The notes: generated by a model not told the origin, from the letters alone. A stretch of DNA of 29,907 nucleotides from DASXVX01 sp036504075 (GCA_036504075.1 DASXVX010000001.1:1-29907), one strand, 5' to 3'. Counted from the first letter of the stretch, positions 16,389 through 24,473 are shown. Made by a program: numbers and translations.

Positions 16389-17618
16389 CTAGCTGAAAAA
16401 GTGTTCCATCGACATCCAACGAAGCAGCGGGCGCATCCGCCGGTAGACCAGGTCCACCCAGGTCGCTTCCGCTACATCCCGCACAGCCATAAGGTCGCCT
16501 TCGGCCACCACCAGGCCCCCCTCTTTCACCCGAACCCGGCCCAGCCGCTGGCCCTGCTGAACGGGCGCCGGCACTTCCGGCGCCGTCTCCACTTCCAGTT
16601 GCGGGCCAGGGCCGGGTTGCCGGGGTGTGACCACCGTCAGGTCCCGGCTGAGTGCCACCGGCACGGCGATATCCTTACCGCTTTTGACCGGCACCGAGAG
16701 CAGCGTTTCGCCCTGATGGGCCAGTTCGACCAGCTGGAAGCTCTTGAAGCCCCATTCCAGGAGGCCCTGTGCATCCCGCCAGCGATTGCCGGCGTTTAAC
16801 ACGACCGCTACCAACTTCTGCTCATCCCGGGTGGCACTGGCGATCAGGCACGCGCCTGCAGCCGCGGTGGTGCCGGTCTTGACGCCGTCGGCCCCCTCCA
16901 GCGTGCGGAGCAGCCGGTTGGTGTTGTACAGCACCACGTCCCGGTGCAGGAACTCGAACGTGAGCGGCTGCTCCTTCAGCGCCACCACGCCGGCCACCGT
17001 TGGATTCTGCACCGCGTACCGGGTGATCAGGGCCAGGTCCCTGGCCGTGGTGTAATGCTGGGGGTCGGTCAGGCCGTGGGGGTTGGCAAAATGGCTGTGC
17101 GTCGCCCCGACCGCCTTCGCTTTCTCGTTCATGAGTCCGGCGAACGCCTCCACCGACCCGGCGATATGCTCGGCAATGGCCACCGCCGCATCGTTGCCGG
17201 AGCGCAGCAGGAGGCCGTGCAGGAGATCATGCAGCGAGTAGATTTCCCCCTGCCGCACGTACATGCTGGAGCCGACCGTCGATGCTGCTCGTGCGGAGAT
17301 CTTAACCGGGTCGGATAGCTTCCCCCGCTCCACCGCGATGACGGCGGTCAGGATCTTCGTCGTGCTGGCCGGGTCCCGGCGCTGGTCGGCGTTCCGGGAC
17401 CAGAGCACCTGGCCCGTGCGCCAGTCCAGCAAGATCGCGGCCCCGGCAGAAAGGCCAGGCGGCGGGGGCGTCTTCCAGGCCGGGTTGGGCTGCTCCAGGG
17501 GCGAGCGTGCGGTCGGGACGGCGCCGGCCGAAGGCGCCCCCATGGTGATTCCCGGCCACAGCGCCAGGCAGCAGGCGGCAGCCGCCAGCCGCTTTCCCCA
17601 CAATCCGCGTCCTGCCAT
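16389..17618 (-). CDS. D-alanyl-D-alanine carboxypeptidase (peptidase S11, DacF-like)
   Basis: This low-molecular-weight penicillin-binding protein would trim the terminal D-Ala from peptidoglycan pentapeptides outside the membrane. The product is 409 aa from ATG at 17618, with AGGAGGTGG upstream; the open frame continues upstream without homology. A signal peptide (KRLAAAACCLALW) is followed by the catalytic triad motifs: Ser85-x-x-Lys88 (STTK), Ser140-Gly-Asn (SGN) and Lys247-Thr-Gly (KTG). A C-terminal beta-rich PBP5-like domain (about 300-385) and a terminal amphipathic helix (RMRPLLRWMSMEHFF) would anchor it to the membrane. Whether it is sporulation-specific DacF or housekeeping DacA cannot be decided here. 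Confidence 0.93.
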   Translation of the reverse strand: MAGRGLWGKRLAAAACCLALWPGITMGAPSAGAVPTARSPLEQPNPAWKTPPPPGLSAGAAILLDWRTGQVLWSRNADQRRDPASTTKILTAVIAVERGKLSDPVKISARAASTVGSSMYVRQGEIYSLHDLLHGLLLRSGNDAAVAIAEHIAGSVEAFAGLMNEKAKAVGATHSHFANPHGLTDPQHYTTARDLALITRYAVQNPTVAGVVALKEQPLTFEFLHRDVVLYNTNRLLRTLEGADGVKTGTTAAAGACLIASATRDEQKLVAVVLNAGNRWRDAQGLLEWGFKSFQLVELAHQGETLLSVPVKSGKDIAVPVALSRDLTVVTPRQPGPGPQLEVETAPEVPAPVQQGQRLGRVRVKEGGLVVAEGDLMAVRDVAEATWVDLVYRRMRPLLRWMSMEHFFS

Positions 17619-17689
17619 AACGCCACCTCCTGCCGCTAGTATGAGGCGCCGACAGGCGACGCTATTCACCACCCGCGTTCGTGAAGGAA

Positions 17690-17717
17690 ACCCGGCAGGC
17701 CGTATGGCATGCCGGGT
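17690..17717 (-). terminator. Probable intrinsic terminator of the RodZ-like gene
   Basis: Arms acccggcaggcc and ggcatgccgggt (one mismatch) with a short loop are followed on the minus strand by TTTCCTTC. It lies 19 nt after the stop of the upstream gene. Confidence 0.6.
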
Positions 17718-17736
17718 GGATTTTGGCGATGGTCGG

Positions 17737-18636
17737 TTACTGTCCGGTAAAGTTGAGCCAGTACGGTCCTCGCTCCAGGGGCTTGTCGAACCGCTGGCCG
17801 TTGACCACCAGGCTGACACCGTCCATGTGGCCCATCCGGAGGCGAATGCGGCTGCCTTTGAACTCGATGGGTCCCTGCGGATACCCTTCAAAGGCGGGGT
17901 CGTCTTTACCGTCCACGAATGCCTGCATCCAGACCGGTTCGGCGCCCGGTTCCAGCCGGACCTGAATCTCCTTGGCCGTTACGGCAAAGTTAACCTGCTC
18001 GCGCTCGCCGCGGGTCATGATGGTTTTCACCGGGTCGGGTTGCTTGGTCGGCACGGGCGTCGGCGTGGTCTCGACCGGTTTGGGGGGCGCCTGGACCGGT
18101 GGCGCAGGCGGCACTGTCGGCTTCGCACTCACCTGGCTGAAAACCTGCCATCCACCGTAGGCGACGGCAGCGATCACCAGGGTAGCAACCGCCAACTGTC
18201 CGGCCTGGCGGCTATAGATCCACGAGTCGTTGGTACGGCGGCGGGGTTGGGTCCGCTCCAACGGGGCCCGGTCGAAGTGGGAAGCCGGCCGAATCTCGGG
18301 CCGGGACACATGGGGTTCCGGGCGGGCCGGGTGTTCGGAGGCCATGGCGGGCTGGGCCGGTGCGGCCACCTCGACCGAGCCTGTTGCCGCCACATCCGCC
18401 GACGGGCCTTTGTGCGCCTTGTACTGCTCGACCAGGGCCGGGCCGTCTAACCCCAGAAAATTACCGTAGGTGCGAAGGAAACCTTTCAGGTAAGCCTCGC
18501 CGGGCAAATTTGCCTCGTTGCCGCCTTCCAGGGCCTCCAGGTACTTGCGGCGAATCCGGGTCTCTTCTTCGACGTTCTGCAACGAAATTCCCTTGGCGTC
18601 GCGTGCGGCCTGCAAACGGCGGCCAATCTCCTTCAC
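17737..18636 (-). CDS. RodZ-like membrane protein (helix-turn-helix plus DUF4115)
   Basis: This is probably a cytoskeleton-linked cell-shape protein. An N-terminal Cro/CI-type HTH (residues 3-65, IGRRLQAARDAKGISLQNVEEET, typical of RodZ) is followed by a proline-rich cytoplasmic linker, one transmembrane helix (about 147-165), a Pro/Thr-rich periplasmic stalk (172-202), and a C-terminal DUF4115 beta domain (about 215-299). Start GTG 18636 has AAGGGGGG upstream; an in-frame GTG at 18654 is less likely. In RodZ the HTH contacts MreB rather than DNA. The neighbouring carboxypeptidase gene fits an envelope role. Some Firmicute homologues are annotated only as HTH-domain proteins. Confidence 0.85.
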   Translation of the reverse strand: MKEIGRRLQAARDAKGISLQNVEEETRIRRKYLEALEGGNEANLPGEAYLKGFLRTYGNFLGLDGPALVEQYKAHKGPSADVAATGSVEVAAPAQPAMASEHPARPEPHVSRPEIRPASHFDRAPLERTQPRRRTNDSWIYSRQAGQLAVATLVIAAVAYGGWQVFSQVSAKPTVPPAPPVQAPPKPVETTPTPVPTKQPDPVKTIMTRGEREQVNFAVTAKEIQVRLEPGAEPVWMQAFVDGKDDPAFEGYPQGPIEFKGSRIRLRMGHMDGVSLVVNGQRFDKPLERGPYWLNFTGQ

Positions 18637-18783
18637 ACTCCCACCCCCCTTCACTCCGGTCTTCCAGGGGATTCCACTTCTACGTAATTCTTAATATCTC
18701 CTCCATCGAAGAATCGAAATCCCCACAAAGTGTTCGGTGCTCACGCAGCGTAGTGCAAAAGGAGAGGCGAGCCAATGACAAAC

Positions 18784-18815
18784 AAACCAGCCACACCGGA
18801 GGGCGTGGCTGGTTT
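18784..18815 (-). terminator. Intrinsic terminator of asnS
   Basis: Perfect 11-bp arms AAACCAGCCAC (18784-18794) and GTGGCTGGTTT (18805-18815) are followed on the minus strand by GTTTGTC. It begins 13 nt after the asnS stop. Confidence 0.85.
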
Positions 18816-18828
18816 GGTGTAGCCCGTG

Positions 18829-20142
18829 CTAAGGATGAAGCCGGTTGAGGAGCCGGGCGAAGGGAATGGTCTCCCGGACGTGGTCGAGTCCGCAGATCCA
18901 GGTAACGGTCCGCTCGATGCCGAGACCGAAGCCGGCGTGGGGCACCGTGCCGAACTGGCGCAGGTCCATGTACCACTTGTACGCCTCGGGGTCCAGTTTC
19001 TCCGCCTCGTACCGCTTCTGCAGCAGTTCCGGGTCGTGGATGCGCTGCGAACCGCCGATGATCTCGCCGTAGCCCTCAGGGGCCAGAAGATCGGCGCCCA
19101 GCACCACGTCGGGGTTGGCGGGGTCGGGCTCCATGTAAAAGGCCTTGATCTTCGTGGGGAACTTCTCCACAAAGACCGGCTTTTCGAACTGCTGAGTGAT
19201 CACCGTCTCGTGGGGGGCGCCGAAGTCCTCGCCCCAGGGAATCGGATCCCACTCGTCGCCGGGCTTGTGGAGCTTATGTAGCATGTCCACCGCTTCGGTG
19301 TAGGTGATCCGCGGGAACGGCGCCTTGACTCTCTCCAGGAACGTGGTGTCCCGGCCGATGGTCTTCAGGTCGTCGGCCCGCTTCGCGAGCACCCGCTGGA
19401 CGACGTATTCGATCATCTCTTCCTGGAGCACCATGTTCTCTTCGTGGGTGAAGAAGGCGGCCTCGGGTTCCACCATCCAGAATTCGATCAGATGCCGGCG
19501 GGTCTTGGACTTCTCCGCCCGGAAAGTCGGGCCGAAGGAGTAGACCCGGCCCAGCGCCATGGCGGTGGCTTCCATGTAGAGCTGGCCGGACTGGGAGAGA
19601 TAGGCCGGCTCGTCGTTGACGTACTTGGTTTCAAACAGGTTGGCGCCGCCCTCGGCGGACGTGCCCATGAGGATCGGCGGCTCCGTGAGCACAAAGCCCC
19701 GGTCCTGCAGGAACTGGTGGATCGACATGGTGATCTCGTTGCGGATGCGGAGAATGGCCGCCTGCCGGGGCGTGCGCATCCAGAGGTGGCGATGGTCCAT
19801 GAGGAACTCCACGCCGTGCTCTTTGTTGGTGATCGGATACTCGGCCGCGACCTGCACGATCGCCAGTTCCTTGACGCCGATCTCAAAGCCGCCGGGCGCC
19901 CGGTCGTCCTTGCGGACGGTGCCCCGGATGATCAGCGAGGACTCCTGGGTCAGGGTCTTGCCGGCTTCGAAGACTTCCGCCGGCACGTCCTTGACAAAGA
20001 CGACGGCCTGGCAAAGCCCGGTGCCGTCCCGGAAGATGATGAACTGGATCTTGCCGCTCGACCGATAATTGTAGACCCAACCCCGGAGTTCTACGTCTTG
20101 CCCTTCATACTGGCTCAACTCGTTGATGTGAACCCACTGCAT
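18829..20142 (-). CDS. asnS: Asparaginyl-tRNA synthetase
   Basis: This class IIb synthetase charges tRNA-Asn with asparagine (437 aa, cytoplasmic). An N-terminal OB-fold anticodon-binding domain (about 1-100, VELRGWVYNYRSSGKIQF) is followed by the catalytic core. Class II motif 2 (FGPTFRAEKSKTRRHLIEF) and motif 3 (GFGLGIERTVTWICGL) are clear. The motif MVEPEAAF and the absence of an aspartate-specific insertion favour AsnRS over AspRS. Start ATG 20142 follows GGAGG with 9 nt spacing. It stands alone between a possible promoter and a terminator. Confidence 0.95.
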   Translation of the reverse strand: MQWVHINELSQYEGQDVELRGWVYNYRSSGKIQFIIFRDGTGLCQAVVFVKDVPAEVFEAGKTLTQESSLIIRGTVRKDDRAPGGFEIGVKELAIVQVAAEYPITNKEHGVEFLMDHRHLWMRTPRQAAILRIRNEITMSIHQFLQDRGFVLTEPPILMGTSAEGGANLFETKYVNDEPAYLSQSGQLYMEATAMALGRVYSFGPTFRAEKSKTRRHLIEFWMVEPEAAFFTHEENMVLQEEMIEYVVQRVLAKRADDLKTIGRDTTFLERVKAPFPRITYTEAVDMLHKLHKPGDEWDPIPWGEDFGAPHETVITQQFEKPVFVEKFPTKIKAFYMEPDPANPDVVLGADLLAPEGYGEIIGGSQRIHDPELLQKRYEAEKLDPEAYKWYMDLRQFGTVPHAGFGLGIERTVTWICGLDHVRETIPFARLLNRLHP

Positions 20143-20173
20143 ATCCTGAAACCTCCGTCAGTGAATTGCTCCT

Positions 20174-20203
20174 CTTATATTATCATCTTCAAGCGCAAGG
20201 CAA
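20174..20203 (-). promoter_or_regulatory. Possible asnS promoter
   Basis: On the minus strand TATAAG (20174-20179) with TTGCCT (20198-20203) 18 bp upstream, in an AT-rich patch 32 nt before the asnS start. The -35 match is weak. Confidence 0.4.
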
Positions 20204-20851
20204 AAGCGGGGCAGGCCGTGTCCACTCGCCGGAATATGGAACTGCGGTGTTCAGTCCCGCAGAATGCGGTTGCACTCCCTGGGGGTGCTCCCCTCGGGGA
20301 GCGCCTTTTGCGCGCCCTGGGGATTGGGCCATGGTGCTGCAGACCAGATCGCTCCACAGAGGTTGCCTCAAGTCCCCTGCAACCAGGATGACGAGCACGC
20401 AAAACACCAACGAGGCCAGGCAGTGTGGGCGGTAATCGATTGGACCTCAAATCGTTTCTTCGAGCAACACCAGGGAGGTCAAACCTGCCCCTGGCTCCAC
20501 AGCCAACGGCGTCACATGTTGCCTGAACCAGGTAGCGGCGAAGCAGGCAGACCTAGTTCCATTGCTCCTGTAAGAGCCGCTTCAGAAGATGATTCCGGCT
20601 CCGATCCATCCGGTCTTCTGGACCGGCATGACGGTCATTGCACTGAGTACCCGGGACGAAGACGAGATCGCCGGACAGACTTGTGGGGCATTAGCGAGTG
20701 TTGAGTCGCTAGAATTTCCAGGAAAGTCCTCTAAGCTGACGCGGGTCGGACTTTTCGTGCTGGCGGCATATGAATGTGAATCGTCCTTGAAGATCAAAAG
20801 TTGTACAATCAATTAGCCTGCAAAATTCCGGAATTACCGTGGAGGTGCGAC
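20204..20851. other. Intergenic region between asnS and the NUDIX gene
   Basis: These 650 bp have no supported gene. A GC-rich hairpin GGTGCTCCCC/GGGGAGCGCC (20284-20305) followed by TTTTG on the plus strand looks like a terminator, but no plus-strand gene precedes it. No T-box signature (TGGNACC with an Asn specifier) was found upstream of asnS. A TACAAT (20804-20809) near the NUDIX start lacks a well-placed -35. Confidence 0.4.
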
Positions 20852-21481
20852 GTGTTGTCCCCAAACCCGACATGGCTTCAATGGGCGCAACGGATTCAGT
20901 CGATTGCTCAGGCGGGGCTGGCCTACAGCAAGGATCCTTACGATCAGGAAAGGTTCCGGGATTTGCGCCGGATAGCTGCGGAAATTGTGTCTAGTTATAC
21001 GGCGCTTCCCGTGGAAACTGTGACAACTGTTTTTGGCGAGGAGGCTGGCTACCCGACCCCAAAGGTGGACATACGAGCAGCCGTGTTCAACGAACAGGGT
21101 CAACTCCTCCTGGTCAGGGAAAGGGAAGATGGTCTCTGGTCACTGCCGGGTGGATGGGCCGACGTTGGCGATAGCCCGAGTGAGGTCGCAGTTCGGGAGG
21201 TCTGTGAAGAATCAGGCTTTCACGTTCGTCCGATAAAGGTGTTGGCCGTACTTGACCGGACGAGACACCCACACCCTTCGATGCTCTGGTACACTTACCG
21301 TGTATTTTTCCGATGCGAACTGGTGGGCGGTGAACCTCTGGATAGTTTGGAGACGACCGGTGCAGCCTTTTTTGATCGTTCCAACATCCCTCCGCTGTCG
21401 ACCGCGCGAGTCTTGGAAGCGCAGATCAGGCGGATGTTTGAACACTACGACGCTCCTACTCTGCCCGCAGATTTCGATTAA
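20852..21481 (+). CDS. NUDIX hydrolase with N-terminal NUDIX-associated domain
   Basis: This is a pyrophosphohydrolase acting on nucleoside diphosphates linked to another group. The product is 209 aa from GTG at 20852, with GGAGGTG 6 nt upstream; a longer TTG-started frame from 20801 lacks a ribosome binding site. An N-terminal helical domain (residues 5-60, WLQWAQRIQSIAQAGLAYSKDPYD) typical of the NUDIX_N_2 family precedes the NUDIX fold. The NUDIX box is complete: G(5)E(7)REVCEESGF in GWADVGDSPSEVAVREVCEE. The C-terminus (LPADFD) is typical, so the gene is intact despite the IS remnant that follows. The substrate is unknown; some relatives act on CDP-choline or ADP-ribose. Confidence 0.92.
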   Translation: MLSPNPTWLQWAQRIQSIAQAGLAYSKDPYDQERFRDLRRIAAEIVSSYTALPVETVTTVFGEEAGYPTPKVDIRAAVFNEQGQLLLVREREDGLWSLPGGWADVGDSPSEVAVREVCEESGFHVRPIKVLAVLDRTRHPHPSMLWYTYRVFFRCELVGGEPLDSLETTGAAFFDRSNIPPLSTARVLEAQIRRMFEHYDAPTLPADFD

Positions 21482-21860
21482 ATCGACGGGCAGGTTGATG
21501 GTTTCGCGGCTCTTTCTTTGCCCCACGGGGGTGCCCTAATGGACCAGTATGGGCGGCGCTTCGGCGGGCGTGGTCCCCTCCAGAGATAGGGCGACCCATC
21601 GCGGTTCGCTGGCTGACGGCGTTTGCTGGTCGGCCTTCTTCAGTTTCCGCATCCAGTAAAAGAGTTGGTGCGACGTAACCTGATTCCGCTCGCACCAGGC
21701 TGTCACGCGCTCTCCGCTTGCCCGGTAGTCCTTGATTCGGGAGATCCACAGCTCCGCCATCTCTTCACGCGGGATGAGACAACCCTCCTCAAAGCGTTTC
21801 TGAGGAAGATTGTCTCAGGAGGTCGCGCTATTTCCCAGGTGGGCCGGATTTGACGCTTAC
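21482..21860 (-). mobile_element. IS66-family insertion sequence remnant (one end plus tnpA)
   Basis: The right-hand boundary is sharp: on the minus strand the sequence starting at 21860 begins GTAAGCGTCAAATCCGGCCC, and GTAAGCG is the conserved tip of IS66 inverted repeats. The leader and a tnpA fragment follow inward. tnpB, tnpC and the other end are missing; the element is cut off somewhere between about 21482 and 21535, next to the NUDIX stop. If 8-bp target duplications were made, one copy would be ggatctcc (21861-21868); its partner is lost. Confidence 0.75.
21536..21760 (-). pseudogene. IS66 accessory protein TnpA, truncated
   Basis: The 74-aa product has the TnpA helix-turn-helix-like pattern WISRIKDYRASGERVTAWCERNQVTSHQLFYWMRKLKK (two adjoining halves), followed by RWVALSLEG. 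Intact IS66 TnpA is usually 100-130 aa and continues with a segment that is absent here, the frame ending in VH then a stop. ATG 21760 is weakly preceded by GAAGAG. It is the only coding relic of the element. Confidence 0.7.
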
Positions 21861-22744
21861 GGATCTCCAACTGGGTTTGGATCGTTGATGTGCCGGCTAG
21901 TTGCCATTCGGAGTGGGTCAGTAACTGGGTCTGGCTCCCACTCTTTGTTTGGGTCCCAAGCTGGGTCTGGGTACCCGACACCATCGCCCCCACGGTAAGC
22001 ATTCAGTCGCCAGCTGCCGGGGCGACCGTCTCGGGTGTGGTCACGGTGACGGTGCCGGCAGTGGCCATCGCCGCCGCCCCGAGCCCCGGTCCTATGGCCC
22101 TGGACGGTATGGCGGGGTCAGCCACAATCGAATCGATCCTGTCTGTACCTTTACCGATCAGCATTCTCAGTGCGCAACTGCGGGCGCTTGCGCTGCCTAC
22201 GCCCGTCTATGTCTCCCTGATGGCCGATGGCGCCGGTCTCGTGGCGGCGGGTGCCGACGGCCCGCTGCCGTTTGGAGACGTTTTGGCCATCATTTCGGTG
22301 GGCGTTTCGGCCGGCATCCTCGCCTACTACTGGGACGACATCGCCGATAAGTGGGACGGCATCAAGGCTGCCTTCACGACGCCCACCAAGGATCCCACGT
22401 TGGTGATGCTGACCTACACCCTTCCCTCCGGGACCAATTGTTTGTTCAACAACGACCTTTCGGCGAACGAGACCACGGATCCATCGCTGCGCACATACCC
22501 CCACAACCTAAGTAACTTTGACACCACCGGTGGGGTCCTGATTGCGCTCTACAACTTCAAGGGCAACCGGCTGACCCACGTTCACTTCCGGGGTTCCCGC
22601 CGCGCCGCCGATGACGTCGCGAATTACCGTTACCGGAACGAGGCGATCTTCCAACTCTACCCCGAACTGAAGCAGGACTTGACCTACCTGCAACCGAATC
22701 CGTGGGCAAGCGACTCCGAACTGTCCAAAGGCAACTCGTTCTGA
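21861..22744 (+). pseudogene. 5'-truncated secreted polymorphic toxin: C-terminal fragment
   Basis: The frame is open from the first base after the IS66 tip (a stop at 21851 lies inside the IS end), so the upstream bulk of a large protein is gone. The visible part has, in order: a Trp-rich repeat (NWVW, FVWVP, SWVWVP); an Ig-like segment (DTIAPTVSIQSPAAGATVSG) like those of surface and Rhs-type proteins; a linker; a pre-toxin hydrophobic segment (DGPLPFGDVLAIISVGVSAG, then YYWDDIADKWD); and a novel ~120-aa C-terminal domain coded from about 22382 to 22741. The last has possible active residues in LTHVHFRGSRRAADD and YRYRNEAIF. The internal ATG at 21890 has no ribosome binding site. Two immunity-like genes follow 12 nt after the stop, with GAGGAGG. 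The toxin activity is unrecognised. Confidence 0.65.
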
Positions 22745-22756
22745 GGAGGCGAAAGC

Positions 22757-23389
22757 ATGTCCGAGCTCGGTCGGAAATTCGTCGATGCCCTGTCCATTCC
22801 CATTGCGGAATTTGACCGGAGACACCACTTCACTTACGCGGGAACTGGCAGGCACTTCCCTCTGATGAAACAGCTCCATGAGATGCAGGATTACGCCGGG
22901 CTCGGCCGCCTGCATGAAGCGATGGGTGCCGTGGACTTGATGCTCCACCACCTCACGCCCGATAACCCCGTTTCCCTCATGAAGGCCTTTTCTACATTGA
23001 TTCTCGGGGCCCACTGGTACCGCAAGGGCGGCGAGGCCGAATTGGCGGCGCTGGCCGCCAAGCGGGCCCTCGTGGAGGCGGAGCGCATCCGCAAACCCGG
23101 GGAGTTGCTGGTCGGCCCTGTCACCTATTACCACTGGTACCTGACCGAAATGATGGGTGACGCCGCAGCCGTCTTCGACCCGGAGCTTGCGCTCGGTTAC
23201 TATCGGGAAGCGCTGGACGGTTTTGCGACGGTGGACAAAGATGACGAAGTGGGCGAAGCCCAGGAGAGCTTCCCCGGAAATTTCCTTTATGACACGGCGC
23301 TTTATTTCCTGGCGGAAGGCCATCGCCTCAACTGGATGCGGGCCAAGGCGCGGATCCCGGCAAAGATCAGCCAATGGCTGAAGACCTAA
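22757..23389 (+). CDS. Putative immunity protein, copy 1 of a tandem pair
   Basis: This is a 210-aa soluble protein of no family I recognise. ATG 22757 is preceded by GAGGAGGCGAAAGC, and it lies 12 nt after the toxin fragment, so the two were probably co-transcribed. It has no signal peptide or membrane segment and is predicted mostly helical. Visible patterns are AHWYRKGGE, AKRALVEAER, VGPVTYYHWYL and a TPR-like stretch FDPELALGYYREALDGFATV. It is about 73% identical (153/210 ungapped) to the next gene. Position, size and cytosolic nature fit an immunity protein that binds the toxin tip; that function is inferred from context only. Confidence 0.6.
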   Translation: MSELGRKFVDALSIPIAEFDRRHHFTYAGTGRHFPLMKQLHEMQDYAGLGRLHEAMGAVDLMLHHLTPDNPVSLMKAFSTLILGAHWYRKGGEAELAALAAKRALVEAERIRKPGELLVGPVTYYHWYLTEMMGDAAAVFDPELALGYYREALDGFATVDKDDEVGEAQESFPGNFLYDTALYFLAEGHRLNWMRAKARIPAKISQWLKT

Positions 23390-23420
23390 CTTCGCTCCAT
23401 CGTTCTGAGGAGGCGAAAGC

Positions 23421-24053
23421 ATGCCCGAGCTCGGTCGGGAATTCGTCGATGCCCTGTCCATTCCCAGTGCGGAATTTGACCGGAATCCCTACTTCACTTA
23501 CTCGGGAAGTGGCAGGTACCTCCCCCTGATAAAGCGACTCATCGAGGTGCATGATTACGCCGGGATCGGTCGCCTGTATGAAGCGATCGGCGCCGCGGAC
23601 CTGATGCTCCTCCACATCGCCATCGATAATCGCATCTCCCGAATGGAGGCCTGTTTCGCCCTGACCCTGGCCGCCCACTGGTACCGCAAAGGCGGCGAGA
23701 CCGAATTGGCAATCCTGCCCGCCAAGCGGGTCCTGGTGGAGGCAGAGCGCCTCCGTGAGAGCGGACAGTTGCTGGTCGGCCCTGTCACGTATTACCACTG
23801 GTACCTCATCGAGATCATGGGTGACGCCGCAGCTGTCTTCGATCCAGAGCGTGCGCTCGGCTACTATCGGGAAGCGCTGGACGGGTTTGCGACGGTCGAA
23901 GAAAACGACGAACTGGGCGAAGGCAATGAGGTCTTCCCAGGAAATTTCCTGTACCAGATAGCGCTTCATTTCCTGGTGGAAGGCCATCGCCTCAACTGGA
24001 TGCTGGCCAAGGGGCGGATCCCGGCGAAGATCAGCCAATGGCTGAAGGCCTAG
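23421..24053 (+). CDS. Putative immunity protein, copy 2 of a tandem pair
   Basis: This 210-aa paralogue of the preceding gene aligns without gaps. Differences cluster in residues 21-80 (27 of 57 changes in 60 positions), whereas 101-160 is nearly constant. The ribosome binding site and flanking bases (cgttctgaggaggcgaaagc) are identical to those before copy 1, including the toxin's last codon and stop, so the duplicated unit reached into the toxin gene. The variable N-terminal third may be the toxin-recognition surface, letting the second copy cover a variant toxin (inference). Confidence 0.6.
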   Translation: MPELGREFVDALSIPSAEFDRNPYFTYSGSGRYLPLIKRLIEVHDYAGIGRLYEAIGAADLMLLHIAIDNRISRMEACFALTLAAHWYRKGGETELAILPAKRVLVEAERLRESGQLLVGPVTYYHWYLIEIMGDAAAVFDPERALGYYREALDGFATVEENDELGEGNEVFPGNFLYQIALHFLVEGHRLNWMLAKGRIPAKISQWLKA

Positions 24054-24075
24054 CTTCTCTCCCATCGGAAGAACC

Positions 24076-24105
24076 GCAAGCCCGGTGCTCATGCACCGGG
24101 CTTGC
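24076..24105. terminator. Perfect hairpin after the immunity-like pair
   Basis: Arms GCAAGCCCGGTGC (24076-24088) and GCACCGGGCTTGC (24093-24105), loop TCAT, 23 nt after the stop. No T-run follows, so it may be a processing end or Rho-assisted stop rather than a classical terminator. Confidence 0.5.
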
Positions 24106-24215
24106 TGGTGAACGGTATTGCCCAGGTCGTGCAGATTGCCATCGACCGGTGCCACGGGCAGACAACTTAACACGGTCAGGGTCAGCGTTGATGTCGCAAA
24201 CGGCTGTCAAGATCA

Positions 24216-24247
24216 CAGAACCGAGCGGTGAAACCCGCTCGGTTCTG
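24216..24247. repeat. Second perfect hairpin downstream of the immunity-like pair
   Basis: Arms cagaaccgagcgg (24216-24228) and ccgctcggttctg (24235-24247), loop of 6 nt. It has no nearby gene end and no clear T-run. It sits 35 nt before the 32-bp tandem repeat array. Confidence 0.6.
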
Positions 24248-24281
24248 GCGTTATACGACCGAAGGCATACGACGACAATGC

Positions 24282-24473
24282 ATTCTCCAGCAAATCCCGA
24301 TTCACGCCAAGTGATCCTCCGGTAGATCTTGATTCACGCCTGGTGATTCCCTGGCAGATCCGGATTCACGCCAAGTAATTCTCCAGCAAATCCGGATACC
24401 CGCCAAACAATTCTCCAGTAAATCCGGATTAACGCCAAGCAATTCTCAAGTAAATCCGGATAATCCCGAAGTA
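24282..24473. repeat. Six tandem 32-bp repeat units
   Basis: The units begin at 24282, 24314, 24346, 24378, 24410 and 24442, each starting attc(t/c)c- and carrying a central palindrome close to aatccggatt, then cgccaag. Units diverge by a few bases; unit 2 is the most degenerate. The 32-bp period is not a multiple of three and there are no unique spacers, so it is neither coding nor CRISPR. Degenerate relatives of the first 20 bp recur at about 24796-24839. Confidence 0.85.

Noticed and set aside
18776..18823. A 15-codon plus-strand frame spanning the asnS terminator
   Set aside because: It mirrors the terminator stem and has no conserved content.
20143..20470. T-box leader upstream of asnS
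   Set aside because: Only weak GTGCAACCGC-like matches; no TGGN T-box bulge, Asn specifier or T-tailed terminator could be placed.
24282..24473. Regular 32-bp repeats as a possible CRISPR array
   Set aside because: Units are directly contiguous and diverged, with no unique spacers and no cas genes.
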